A stretch of 7,054 nucleotides of DNA from an uncultured Planctomycetaceae bacterium (GCA_937967755.1 CALBTA010000387.1:1-7054); one strand, 5' to 3'. Shown: positions 1-6,981, numbered from the stretch's first letter. Program-made: numbers and translations. Notes: generated by a model from the letters alone, not told the origin.

Positions 1-6
1 CTCGCC

Positions 7-1008
7 GTGATCGCCTTTGAAATTATCGCCGCCTTGTGGTTTTTCACACTGGGTTCGGTCTTTGGCAGTTTCATGAATGTGGTGGTCTACCGCACGCCGC
101 GGGGCAAGTCGATCGTTGGGCCTTCGCGCTGCCCGAAGTGCGGCAGTGCGATCCGCTGGCACGATAATATTCCGGTGTTGGGCTGGTTTTTTCTCAAAGG
201 CCAGTGCCGCGATTGCGGGCTGCCTATTTCGCCTCGTTACCCCACGGTCGAATTCGTCACAGCCTGTTTGTTTCTGGTGTTGGCGCTGGCGGAACTGGCT
301 TCGGGTGGAACGAATCTGCCGGCGTTTGAAGCCGATCCGTCCGCCGGCTTCGCAGGGGTTATCGCCGACGCGAACTGGCCGTTGATTGGAATCTACGCGT
401 TGCACAGTTTGCTGGTGACGGCGCTATTCTGCTGGGGACTGATTCGCGTCGACGAGATGACGATTCCGAAAGTTCAAGTCTGGGCGCTATGGATCGTACT
501 TCTCGCCGCCGCGGTCGCCTGGCCAGCGACGCTGCCGCTGGACTACAGCGGCCAGCCGATTCTGCCCGGAGGCGAATTCGTTCGACCAGCGGCATTCCGC
601 ACAGCGGCGTTTGGGTTTTCCGCCGGGGTGGTGGTTTACCTGATTTGGACGGCGCTACAGCGCATCATTCCGCTGGCCCGTGAATCAAAGGCCCAAAATT
701 TCGCGCTGGCCGCCGGCTTCACCTCGATTGGGCTGGCCCTCGGTTGGCAGTCGGTCGTTTCTATCTTGTTTCTGACTGCCCTTAGTCGAGGAATTTTCGC
801 CCTCTCAAGTTTCCGTTCACCAAAGTTGCGTACCACACCGCTGCTGATCGACGTGATGCTGGCGACCGTGATTCACATTTGCTTCTGGAACAGGCTTTGG
901 CTGCTTCCATCTTGGCCGGGCGTGCAGGGAGTGTGGCCAGCGGTGATTGGATCGGCGATTGCGCTAGTTGTGCTCAGGTTCGCCTGCGCTCCGCAGCCTC
1001 GTGGCTAG
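7..1008 (+). CDS. Prepilin peptidase-like (A24 family) membrane protein, probably lacking one catalytic Asp
   Basis: Polytopic inner-membrane protein related to type IV prepilin peptidases (PilD), which cleave prepilin leader peptides and N-methylate the new N-terminus. The first ~95 residues match the N-terminal domain: a membrane segment, GSFMNVVVYRTPRG (residues 20-33), and a zinc motif with C42, C45, C67 and C70. The A24 part begins near residue 125, and D149 in RVDEMTIP sits where the first catalytic Asp is expected. The second motif, GxGD, is absent: aligning back from LGWQ (245-248) puts NFAL (231-234) in its place. Another Asp, D282, lies in a later hydrophobic stretch without GxGD context. 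About eight hydrophobic segments are visible; length is slightly above the family's ~260-290. The start is the GTG at 7, but the frame is open to the window edge, so the true start may lie upstream. It may be a pseudo-enzyme or keep only methyltransferase activity. The family call is firm, the activity is not. Confidence 0.8.
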   Translation: MIAFEIIAALWFFTLGSVFGSFMNVVVYRTPRGKSIVGPSRCPKCGSAIRWHDNIPVLGWFFLKGQCRDCGLPISPRYPTVEFVTACLFLVLALAELASGGTNLPAFEADPSAGFAGVIADANWPLIGIYALHSLLVTALFCWGLIRVDEMTIPKVQVWALWIVLLAAAVAWPATLPLDYSGQPILPGGEFVRPAAFRTAAFGFSAGVVVYLIWTALQRIIPLARESKAQNFALAAGFTSIGLALGWQSVVSILFLTALSRGIFALSSFRSPKLRTTPLLIDVMLATVIHICFWNRLWLLPSWPGVQGVWPAVIGSAIALVVLRFACAPQPRG

Positions 1009-1019
1009 GGTTGCCACGA
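999..1019. repeat. Perfect 7-bp inverted repeat over the stop codon, between convergent genes
   Basis: TCGTGGC (999-1005) and GCCACGA (1013-1019) are perfect reverse complements around a 7-base loop that opens with the TAG stop of the upstream gene. It lies in the 57-base gap region before the converging trkH stop at 1066. Neither strand has a T-run after the stem, so this is not a textbook intrinsic terminator. It could still help end transcription or protect 3' ends in both directions. The rest of the gap (1020-1065) shows nothing recognisable. Confidence 0.45.
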
Positions 1020-1065
1020 CGAAAATCAACCGCTCGGAACGACAATCTTTCAAGGCGACAGTATC

Positions 1066-2979
1066 TTACGGGCGAGCGCGCCAGAACCTCGGCACAAACA
1101 ACACAATGATGGGGAAGATTTCCAACCGCCCGATCATCATCAACACGGTGAACAGCAGTTTTGCCGGGGGGCTGAAAAAGGCATAGTTTTTCGTCGCGCC
1201 GACTGTGCCCAAGCCCGGCCCAATGTTGTTCAGCGTGGCCGCCACAGCGGTTGCCGAGTCAATTAGTTTGTGGGCCGCGGCATTATCGCCGCCCCAGGTG
1301 CGATCGGTTTCAAACGTCAGCAGCAGCATCCAACTGATGATGAAAATGAACAAAATCAGCCCGAAGTAAACGAGAATGTTGTGCCGCAATCCGGGGTCGT
1401 CCACCGGTTTGCCGCCCAGCCGCAGCGGGCGAACGACCGAAGGGCGAAACGACGTCTCGGCTTCCAGCCACAGAATCTTGTGGAACAGAATATGGCGAAT
1501 GACTTTCATTCCGCCGCCCGTCGAACCGGCGCAGCCGCCGATGAACATCAGCAGAAACAGCAGCCCCCGCCCAAAGCTGTTCCAGGCATTGAAGTCGTGC
1601 GTGCCGTAGCCCGTGGTGGTCATGATTGACGTGACTTGAAACAAGCTGTGCCGCACGGCGTCGCCGGCGTGGTCGAGTTCTGTCTGTTGCGTCTTGCTGT
1701 CGCGAAAGTCGCCGTGAAAGGAACCGAAGCCGACGACGGTGACTGTCGCCAACAGCAGAATGCCTATGTAAACCCGCAGTTCAACATCCGTCACCAGGTT
1801 TTTCAGCCGCCAGATCGTCACAAAGTACAGCAGCGTAAAGTTCGTCCCCGCAATGATCATGAAAATGATCACGGTGTATTCAATGAGCGCGGCGTTTACT
1901 GACGAGATTTGTTGAAACTGCCCCAGGCTGCCGTTGTAGGTGCTGAAACCGCCGGTCGCCATCGTTCCCATTGCGTGGCAAAGCGCGTCGTACAGCGACA
2001 TCCCTTCAATCAGCAAGATGATCGTTAAAATGATATTCAGCGCCGCGTAGATGATGGCAAACGTCAACGCGGTGTGCTGCATGCGGGTTTGCGAACCCTC
2101 TTTGCTGGGGCCAGGCATCTCGGCCCTCATCAACGCCTTGCCGGCTGATCCTTGGCCGAGGATCGCCACGAAGAGAACGATGATGCCCAGCCCGCCTAGG
2201 AAATGCGTGCTGCTTCGCCAGAACAGAATGCAGCGCGGCACCAGGTGCGGGTCTTCCAGATCGGAAATGACCGTCGCCCCGGTTGTGCTGAAGCCCGATT
2301 GCGATTCGAACAAGGCGTCCGCAAGGTTCATTGGCTCCCAGCGGATGCGGTAGTTGCCGCGGCGATCGGCTGGGCCGACGTTGTCTTCCGGAAAGATCAA
2401 CGCCTTGCGCCAACGTTCGTCGCGCTGAGCCAACAGCCGCAGTTGCTCCGGCGCATCGGGCGAGTTGGCATTCGCCGAGGTAGGGTCACCAGCACGGCCC
2501 GTCAGTTCCGCCTCGGTGGCACCGCGGGCTCCTTTCTCCAACAGCAATTTCAACAGCCGTACCTGATCGCTCAACAACGTCTCGTCGCCGTCGTAGTCGT
2601 ACCCGTAGACCTGCACCACGTCGTTCTCAAACAGGCGCACGCTACTGCGGCTGTGGCTGTGGCTGAGCAAATACGGCACCGCACCTAGCAACGTCGCCAG
2701 CACCCAACTGAGGCCCACGACAGCCATCGCTTCTTTGCGATAGAAACTGCCTTTGGCGCTCTTGCCAATCCACCACAGCAGCGACCCGACGCCTGCGCTG
2801 ATGACGATGGAAATGCAAAGCGCCACGAACCCGCGCGTTTCAAATTCGACCAGGTCCAAGTATTTTTCCTCGGTGCGGTGGCCCAGCGCGTACCACGCCC
2901 ACGGCAGACTGAAGGCCATCATCCCGCCGATCAGCATCGCCACGATGGCCAGTTGTTTGCAGACGAGTCGAAGGTTCAT
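1066..2979 (-). CDS. trkH: TrkH family potassium uptake protein (membrane subunit)
   Basis: Inner-membrane K+ translocation subunit of a Trk system, built from four pore repeats. All four filter segments are visible: STTGAT (231-236), ATGGFS (341-346), TTTGYG (454-459) and NNIGPG (584-589). Each carries the filter glycine expected of a K+-conducting member. GGCAGSTGGGMK (481-492) is the conserved intramembrane loop that gates the pore, and FLGGLGIIVL (260-269) and AEMPGP (286-291) are further family signatures. The protein has 637 residues against about 480-500 for typical TrkH. Most of the excess is a hydrophilic stretch at about 106-218, between a hydrophobic segment and the first pore helix, probably on the outer face; it begins with SHSHS. 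The ATG overlaps the TGA of trkA as ATGA, and GAAGGGG lies 4 bases upstream, so translation is probably coupled. TAA stop. The family call is very secure; the insert has no recognised function. Confidence 0.96.
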   Translation of the reverse strand: MNLRLVCKQLAIVAMLIGGMMAFSLPWAWYALGHRTEEKYLDLVEFETRGFVALCISIVISAGVGSLLWWIGKSAKGSFYRKEAMAVVGLSWVLATLLGAVPYLLSHSHSRSSVRLFENDVVQVYGYDYDGDETLLSDQVRLLKLLLEKGARGATEAELTGRAGDPTSANANSPDAPEQLRLLAQRDERWRKALIFPEDNVGPADRRGNYRIRWEPMNLADALFESQSGFSTTGATVISDLEDPHLVPRCILFWRSSTHFLGGLGIIVLFVAILGQGSAGKALMRAEMPGPSKEGSQTRMQHTALTFAIIYAALNIILTIILLIEGMSLYDALCHAMGTMATGGFSTYNGSLGQFQQISSVNAALIEYTVIIFMIIAGTNFTLLYFVTIWRLKNLVTDVELRVYIGILLLATVTVVGFGSFHGDFRDSKTQQTELDHAGDAVRHSLFQVTSIMTTTGYGTHDFNAWNSFGRGLLFLLMFIGGCAGSTGGGMKVIRHILFHKILWLEAETSFRPSVVRPLRLGGKPVDDPGLRHNILVYFGLILFIFIISWMLLLTFETDRTWGGDNAAAHKLIDSATAVAATLNNIGPGLGTVGATKNYAFFSPPAKLLFTVLMMIGRLEIFPIIVLFVPRFWRARP

Positions 2980-4319
2980 GCGGCCCCTTCGAAAAACGAA
3001 AGCAGTTCTTCTTCGGCCGCGTCTTCGACCAGCGCGATCACCGTGTCGCCCGGGTGTAAGCGGTCGTCGGCCCCCGGCACTTGCACGTAGCCTTCGCGCA
3101 TCACCGCGGCGATTAGCGACTTCCGCGGCAGCGACAACTTCGCCAGCACATGCTCTGTCGCCTTCGCGCCCGGCATGACATCCAACTCCATCACACTGAT
3201 GTTGCCGGTCGCCAGGCTCATCCGAGAAACAACGATACCCGTGTTCAAAAAGCCCAAAATCTGCTTGGCGATCACATCGCGCGGGCTGACGGCCATATCG
3301 ATGCCCAGGTTCGAAACGATCTGCGCATAGTCAGGGCGGTCGATGGTACACATCGCTCGCGGCGTGCCGATTTGTTTCGCCTCGACGCAGGCCATGATGT
3401 TGCTTTCATCATCGCCCGTACAGGCGACGAAAATGTCGGCGCTGCCAACCCGTTCTTCCTCCAGGACAGCCTTGCGCGTTGCATCGACTTGAACCACGGT
3501 GATGTGGTTCAACGTGTTGGCCAGATACTCGCAACGCTCGGCTTCGCGGTCCATCATCAATACGCCGAAGCGATTCCCGTCGAGCGCGCGGGCCAGGTGG
3601 TATCCCGTCTCTCCGCCGCCAGCGATGACGACGCCGATCTTCGGTTCATGCGCGCTGCGAAAGCGGTCTTTCACTTCGTCAATATCTTCCCGCCGCCCGA
3701 TCAGCGTCACGGTGTCATCAACGGCAATTTCGTCCGTGGCCCCGGCGATCCACGTCCGCCCCTCGCGAGAAATCGACCCTAACCGCACGCCGCGCGGCAG
3801 ATCGAGTGTCTTCAGCGGTTTGCCGACCGCTTCGGTTCTATCGCGGATCTCAATCTCTTGAACTTCCAACTGCCCGCGGGCGAAATTTTCCAGCGTGACC
3901 GATCCCGGGTTGCGAATGCTGCGGGCCATTTCCATCGCGGCGAGGTGTTCCAGGCTCAACAGGCGATCGACCTGAAAGTGGCGTTGGTAGTCGAACGTGC
4001 TCAAATCATGAAACACGCGGCCGTACACCCGGGCGACCGACCGCCGGGCACCCATCGCCTTGGCCATGCTGGCCCCGATCAGATTGACTTCATCAATGCC
4101 GGATACTGCGAGACAAATATCACACGTACCAGCACCTGCCTGAAACAGCACGCTCGACTCGCTGCCCGAACCAACGATTCCTTTCACATCGAGCTCGGCA
4201 TTGATGCGGCGGACCCGTTCGGGGTCGAGATCGATCACGGTCACACTATGCCGCTGCCGGCACAGCAAGTCGGCGACCCAGGTACCGACCGTACCGGCTC
4301 CTATCACCACGATTCGCAT
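2976..4319 (-). CDS. trkA: Trk system potassium transporter TrkA (double RCK regulator)
   Basis: Cytoplasmic peripheral regulator that binds NAD(H) or related nucleotides and gates TrkH. The layout is the classic duplicated one: RCK_N (about 1-135), TrkA-C (about 140-222), RCK_N (about 226-345), TrkA-C (about 365-445). The first Rossmann site has GAGTVG (7-12) with acidic D30 at the end of the second strand. The second has GGGETG (234-239) with D257, so both nucleotide sites look intact. The 447 residues match the usual ~458. The first domain has a CxxC, TCDIC at residues 65-69, worth noting because the gene just upstream encodes an iron-sulfur protein. The ATG starts 2 bases after the ferredoxin stop, with GAAGGGAA 7 bases upstream, and the gene ends by overlapping the trkH start by 4 bases. 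This fixes it as the middle gene of a three-gene operon. The identification is secure; redox sensing is only an inference. Confidence 0.96.
   Translation of the reverse strand: MRIVVIGAGTVGTWVADLLCRQRHSVTVIDLDPERVRRINAELDVKGIVGSGSESSVLFQAGAGTCDICLAVSGIDEVNLIGASMAKAMGARRSVARVYGRVFHDLSTFDYQRHFQVDRLLSLEHLAAMEMARSIRNPGSVTLENFARGQLEVQEIEIRDRTEAVGKPLKTLDLPRGVRLGSISREGRTWIAGATDEIAVDDTVTLIGRREDIDEVKDRFRSAHEPKIGVVIAGGGETGYHLARALDGNRFGVLMMDREAERCEYLANTLNHITVVQVDATRKAVLEEERVGSADIFVACTGDDESNIMACVEAKQIGTPRAMCTIDRPDYAQIVSNLGIDMAVSPRDVIAKQILGFLNTGIVVSRMSLATGNISVMELDVMPGAKATEHVLAKLSLPRKSLIAAVMREGYVQVPGADDRLHPGDTVIALVEDAAEEELLSFFEGAA
2984..2990 (-). promoter_or_regulatory. Probable ribosome binding site for trkH
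   Basis: On the minus strand GAAGGGG lies 4 bases before the trkH ATG, inside the last codons of trkA. The spacing is a little short, but with the ATGA stop/start overlap it supports this start and coupled translation. Confidence 0.5.
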
Positions 4320-4321
4320 CG

Positions 4322-4675
4322 TTAGCTTCCCTTCGCCTTGCCGCCCTTGGTGTTCAGCAGATCGTCCGCGATGCGCAGTTCCTCAATCACCTGTCCTTCA
4401 CCCACGGTTTGATCCAAGATTCGGGGTACATCGTCAACCGTCACGCCGCCGTACCAAACTTCCTGCGGATAAATCACCACGGTCGGCCCCAGTTCGCATT
4501 GGTCCAAACACCCCGCCCCGTTCGCCCGCACTAACGGTTTCAAGCCTCGCTTTTCAATCTCCTTCTTGAACGCGGCGCGAAGCAGACCGTTTCCCGCGGG
4601 GTCACAGCACCCGCGTGAGTGGCCGTCTTCTCGACGATTGCCGCAGACAAAGATGTGATGGGTAAACTTGGGCAT
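4322..4675 (-). CDS. Thioredoxin-like [2Fe-2S] ferredoxin
   Basis: Small soluble electron carrier of the thioredoxin-fold [2Fe-2S] ferredoxin family (Aquifex aeolicus Fd type, related to the NuoE C-terminal domain). The family opening HHIFVCGNR (6-14) is present. Cluster ligands are probably C11, C24, C56 and C60: spacing C-x12-C-x31-C-x3-C is almost that of the Aquifex protein. C23 next to C24 is an extra Cys that could serve instead. GCLDQCELGPTVVIYP (55-70) is the most diagnostic stretch, followed by a short helical tail and a basic end, KGGKAKGS. The 117 residues fit the family's ~100-115. An in-frame TGA two codons before the ATG rules out an upstream start. There is no clear Shine-Dalgarno; the leader from the predicted promoter would be about 28 bases. 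It is the first gene of the unit with trkA and trkH. Its redox partner cannot be read from the sequence. Confidence 0.9.
   Translation of the reverse strand: MPKFTHHIFVCGNRREDGHSRGCCDPAGNGLLRAAFKKEIEKRGLKPLVRANGAGCLDQCELGPTVVIYPQEVWYGGVTVDDVPRILDQTVGEGQVIEELRIADDLLNTKGGKAKGS
4327..4334 (-). promoter_or_regulatory. Ribosome binding site for trkA
   Basis: On the minus strand GAAGGGAA stands 7 bases before the trkA ATG, within the last codons of the ferredoxin gene. The good match and spacing support the ATG at 4319 as the true start. Confidence 0.65.
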
Positions 4676-4710
4676 GGCTCACTGGCGGCTGCGGGAAATG
4701 AAAGTGAGAA

Positions 4711-4739
4711 ATTGTATGTTGGGCAGCGGCCAACTCCAA
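4711..4739 (-). promoter_or_regulatory. Candidate sigma-70 promoter for the ferredoxin-trkA-trkH operon
   Basis: On the minus strand TTGGAG (4734-4739) and TACAAT (4711-4716) are separated by exactly 17 bases. The -10 matches five of six consensus bases and the -35 three of six. Transcription would start near 4704, about 28 bases before the ferredoxin ATG. It lies in the 95-base gap (4676-4770) after the upstream gene's stop. I see no clear intrinsic terminator in that gap, so read-through from the upstream gene is possible. Confidence 0.5.
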
Positions 4740-4770
4740 GGGCGACGCCGGCGGACACGCGGAAGGCCTT

Positions 4771-6870
4771 CTATGGCGACGTAAAGAAGCGCTCGTCGAG
4801 TTTCCTCTGTCCCTGCCGGGCGTAGTAATTGACGAGGTACCGCTGCAACTGGTGAGGGCGAAGCCGGCGGTTGGTCCAAGCCGCGTAGGCGGTTTCATGA
4901 TCGCGACGCAATTGTTGCCTCTGCGCGATCTGTTCCGCCGAGACGCCAGCGGCGCGAAGCTGCTCGGTTGTGCGGGGATCAAACGCGGAGCGCGATGCCA
5001 AAAACTGCTCCGCGCTGCCATCTGCGATTTCATCAAGCGTTTCCACCACCGCGGCTGCCTTCGCGGCCGAGACTAAATCCATATGCTCACTCACTCCGCT
5101 GGCATTGGCGATCGCCCTTTTCAACCAGGGCTTATCCTCGGCCATTGCGACCAGTTTTTGGCGCAACGCTTGAGCGGCATCGGGCGATTGGTGCAATGTC
5201 GCGTCGCGCATTTGCTGGGCAAAGTGGTCGTAAATCGCCTCCTCAACCGCGCGGCCCGGATCGTACATCGGCCGCCGCATCCCGATAATCTTCATCTCAC
5301 TAGAAAACAACGCCGCGGTAGGCGAGACGAAGTTCTTTCCAATCGACAGCCCCAGCGATTGCAAGTTCGCCTGCGTGTTGCCCGGAGCGGGTTGCTCAAC
5401 GATCGGAAAAAACTCTGAAGGCGGCTGGCCACTTCGCAGCGCACAGATCAACAGAAATCCTGCACAGTAAGTGTGTATCTTTTTCCCCTGCAAGTCGCCT
5501 TCACGGTACTGGGCGACGCGCGATGTATTGAAATTCAAATCGAACTGCGTGGGGTTGCCGATCATCGACCGGGCCGTCTCCGACATCGCCTTGGACACGG
5601 CGGCATCGGGATGCCTGGTGAAAAAGTAATGCAGCGTGTCGAGCGTGTAGGTGTCTACGTTGGTGACGGGAATCGTCGCGCCACGCTCGGGCAAATCGAC
5701 GATCACGAAACGGCGAATACCATGTTCGTCGGTGTCGGTTGTCACCACGCCGACATGCGTGAACAGGCCCGGCGAAAGATCAGTAAAACGGTTGTAGGGC
5801 GAAGGGTTACGCATCAGGAACCAATCCCCTTCTTTCACCCGGTGGCCGAAAAACTTGTAGCTGTCGCCCGTGATGCCCGAGGAAATTCGTTCGTCCAGCC
5901 ACGCGAGCAGCGTCTGATGTTGCTCGAGGTTTGTCGACGACAACTCTTCGGTTTCAATCTGCACCAACCGGTCGCGAAGTTGTTTCGCAGTGATCGCGGG
6001 CTGCGGCAGGTCCTTTGCCTGCCTTGGGTGCGGGTCTTGCGGAAGCCCGAGGCGTTCGATGCACTGTGCCGCCATCAACGTGAGCGACGGACTCGTTTTT
6101 TCATCCAGCGCCAGCCGGGCGACTGCCGGCAATAGGTCGCTCTCTTGTGAAACGGCAATCAGGATCAACACTTTGGCTTTGGTGAAACTGTCCGCCGGTT
6201 CGGCGGGGCTTTCGGCCGGCGGATCTTCTAGCAACACCGACATCACGCCCGCGCCGATGCCCGATTTGTGATCGATGAGCAGTTCGATCAGCTCCAATCG
6301 CCCTTTCCGATCGCGGGCATTCAGGTGCGCGGCGCGGCTAACCGCATCGCGAAGCACGTAACGCGTCCGCCCTGATAGATCGATCAACGTCGTTGTGGCG
6401 CTAAGAAATTGGCGAATCGCATTGCGCTGCTGCTGGTCGGGTTCGATCGTGGTCAACTCTGTGCGTAAGGCGAGCGTGCGGCGGAGCGCCGTGTCGACAT
6501 CGCGCTTTGCCTCTAGCAATTGGCGAACAACCTCGGTCGCCCGATTTCCGTCTTGGCCGATGTTCTGAAACGTGAGGTCGCCGCACGCTTGATGAAACTT
6601 GTCCGCCGACCGAATTAAGTCGGCCGTTGTTACTTGCGTGAGGTCGGTCAGTCGCGTCGGCGAACTCGCCAGCACGGAATTCAATTCGGCTTCGACCGCA
6701 TGCGCTTCCACCGCCAGAGCGGCCGCCGTCAGCGACCCCAGTAAAAGCGACAATTGGACGCAAAAGCGGCGCAAGCGCAAGGCACAATCGCACTTCGTGT
6801 TCTGATGGACTTTGGGCACGGCAAGGCTCGGTTTTTCACTCGGTTCGCCCCAGCCACGTATCTTACCCAC
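4771..6870 (-). CDS. Secreted/periplasmic protein with YiiX-like permuted papain-fold cysteine hydrolase domain
   Basis: I know no characterised counterpart of the whole 699-residue protein. A basic stretch (RLRRF, 32-36) followed by a hydrophobic run (about 38-54) and AHA (56-58) looks like a Sec signal peptide, so it is probably exported. Residues 60-335 are mainly helical, with HEAT-like stretches around 190-275. The central domain (about 345-530) follows the YiiX/YebB-like permuted NlpC/P60 pattern: GDWFLMR (348-354); GLFTHVGVV (368-376) with likely catalytic H372; FVIVDLPERGA (388-398), where D392 or E395 fits the acidic position; GNPTQFDLNF (438-447); and YCAGFLL (468-474) with likely nucleophile C469. 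Residues 535-699 are helical and rich in Ala, Gln and Arg. Such domains cleave amide or thioester bonds in peptidoglycan, peptides or lipids; the substrate here is unknown. The GTG at 6870 gives a long n-region and has no Shine-Dalgarno; GTG at 6819 or TTG at 6780 would give a more normal signal peptide. Confidence 0.75.
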   Translation of the reverse strand: MGKIRGWGEPSEKPSLAVPKVHQNTKCDCALRLRRFCVQLSLLLGSLTAAALAVEAHAVEAELNSVLASSPTRLTDLTQVTTADLIRSADKFHQACGDLTFQNIGQDGNRATEVVRQLLEAKRDVDTALRRTLALRTELTTIEPDQQQRNAIRQFLSATTTLIDLSGRTRYVLRDAVSRAAHLNARDRKGRLELIELLIDHKSGIGAGVMSVLLEDPPAESPAEPADSFTKAKVLILIAVSQESDLLPAVARLALDEKTSPSLTLMAAQCIERLGLPQDPHPRQAKDLPQPAITAKQLRDRLVQIETEELSSTNLEQHQTLLAWLDERISSGITGDSYKFFGHRVKEGDWFLMRNPSPYNRFTDLSPGLFTHVGVVTTDTDEHGIRRFVIVDLPERGATIPVTNVDTYTLDTLHYFFTRHPDAAVSKAMSETARSMIGNPTQFDLNFNTSRVAQYREGDLQGKKIHTYCAGFLLICALRSGQPPSEFFPIVEQPAPGNTQANLQSLGLSIGKNFVSPTAALFSSEMKIIGMRRPMYDPGRAVEEAIYDHFAQQMRDATLHQSPDAAQALRQKLVAMAEDKPWLKRAIANASGVSEHMDLVSAAKAAAVVETLDEIADGSAEQFLASRSAFDPRTTEQLRAAGVSAEQIAQRQQLRRDHETAYAAWTNRRLRPHQLQRYLVNYYARQGQRKLDERFFTSP

Positions 6871-6929
6871 CCGTGGCGGATTGGATTCGATTCTCGCGTT
6901 GGACTGGATCGAAGATTTGCTGAAGCGCC

Positions 6930-6956
6930 ATCATTTTGATCCGAAGTGCATGTCAA
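6930..6956 (-). promoter_or_regulatory. Weak candidate promoter for the 699-residue protein gene
   Basis: On the minus strand a perfect TTGACA (6951-6956) is followed after 15 bases by AATGAT (6930-6935), which matches four of six -10 bases. The spacing is shorter than the ideal 17, so this is tentative. Transcription would begin near 6923, compatible with any of the candidate start codons downstream. The rest of 6871-7054 has no convincing coding frame. Confidence 0.25.
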
Positions 6957-6981
6957 TCTGACAGATCTGGGATCGAGATTG
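6951..6981. repeat. Nested small dyads upstream of the 699-residue protein gene
   Basis: Three overlapping symmetric elements lie here: TGTCA-ATC-TGACA (6951-6963), the 8-base palindrome CAGATCTG (6962-6969), and CAATCT (6954-6959) paired with AGATTG (6976-6981). The first covers the candidate -35 hexamer, so it could be an operator. Dyads this short arise by chance fairly often. Confidence 0.25.

Noticed and set aside
2649..2666. Short GGCTGT-type tandem repeat.
   Set aside because: It encodes the SHSHS residues of TrkH in frame; three imperfect units are too few to call a repeat locus.
2203..2688. A 161-codon + strand frame opposite the unusual TrkH insert.
   Set aside because: I considered whether the insert region might really code on the other strand. 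The minus frame runs without a break from one TrkH signature to the next, so the insert belongs to TrkH and the + frame is a shadow.
3150..3782. A 210-codon open frame on the + strand.
   Set aside because: It is antisense to trkA, whose RCK motifs are unambiguous; the antisense product has no family features.
5473..6135. A 220-codon open frame on the + strand.
   Set aside because: It lies wholly inside the minus-strand gene carrying the papain-like domain, its translation is Arg/Gly/Val-rich with no recognisable motif, and GC-rich coding DNA commonly leaves its opposite strand open.
6729..6956. A 75-codon minus-strand frame with an ATG overlapping the start of the 699-residue protein.
   Set aside because: It is out of frame with the large gene, has no Shine-Dalgarno or recognisable domain, and spans the probable promoter.
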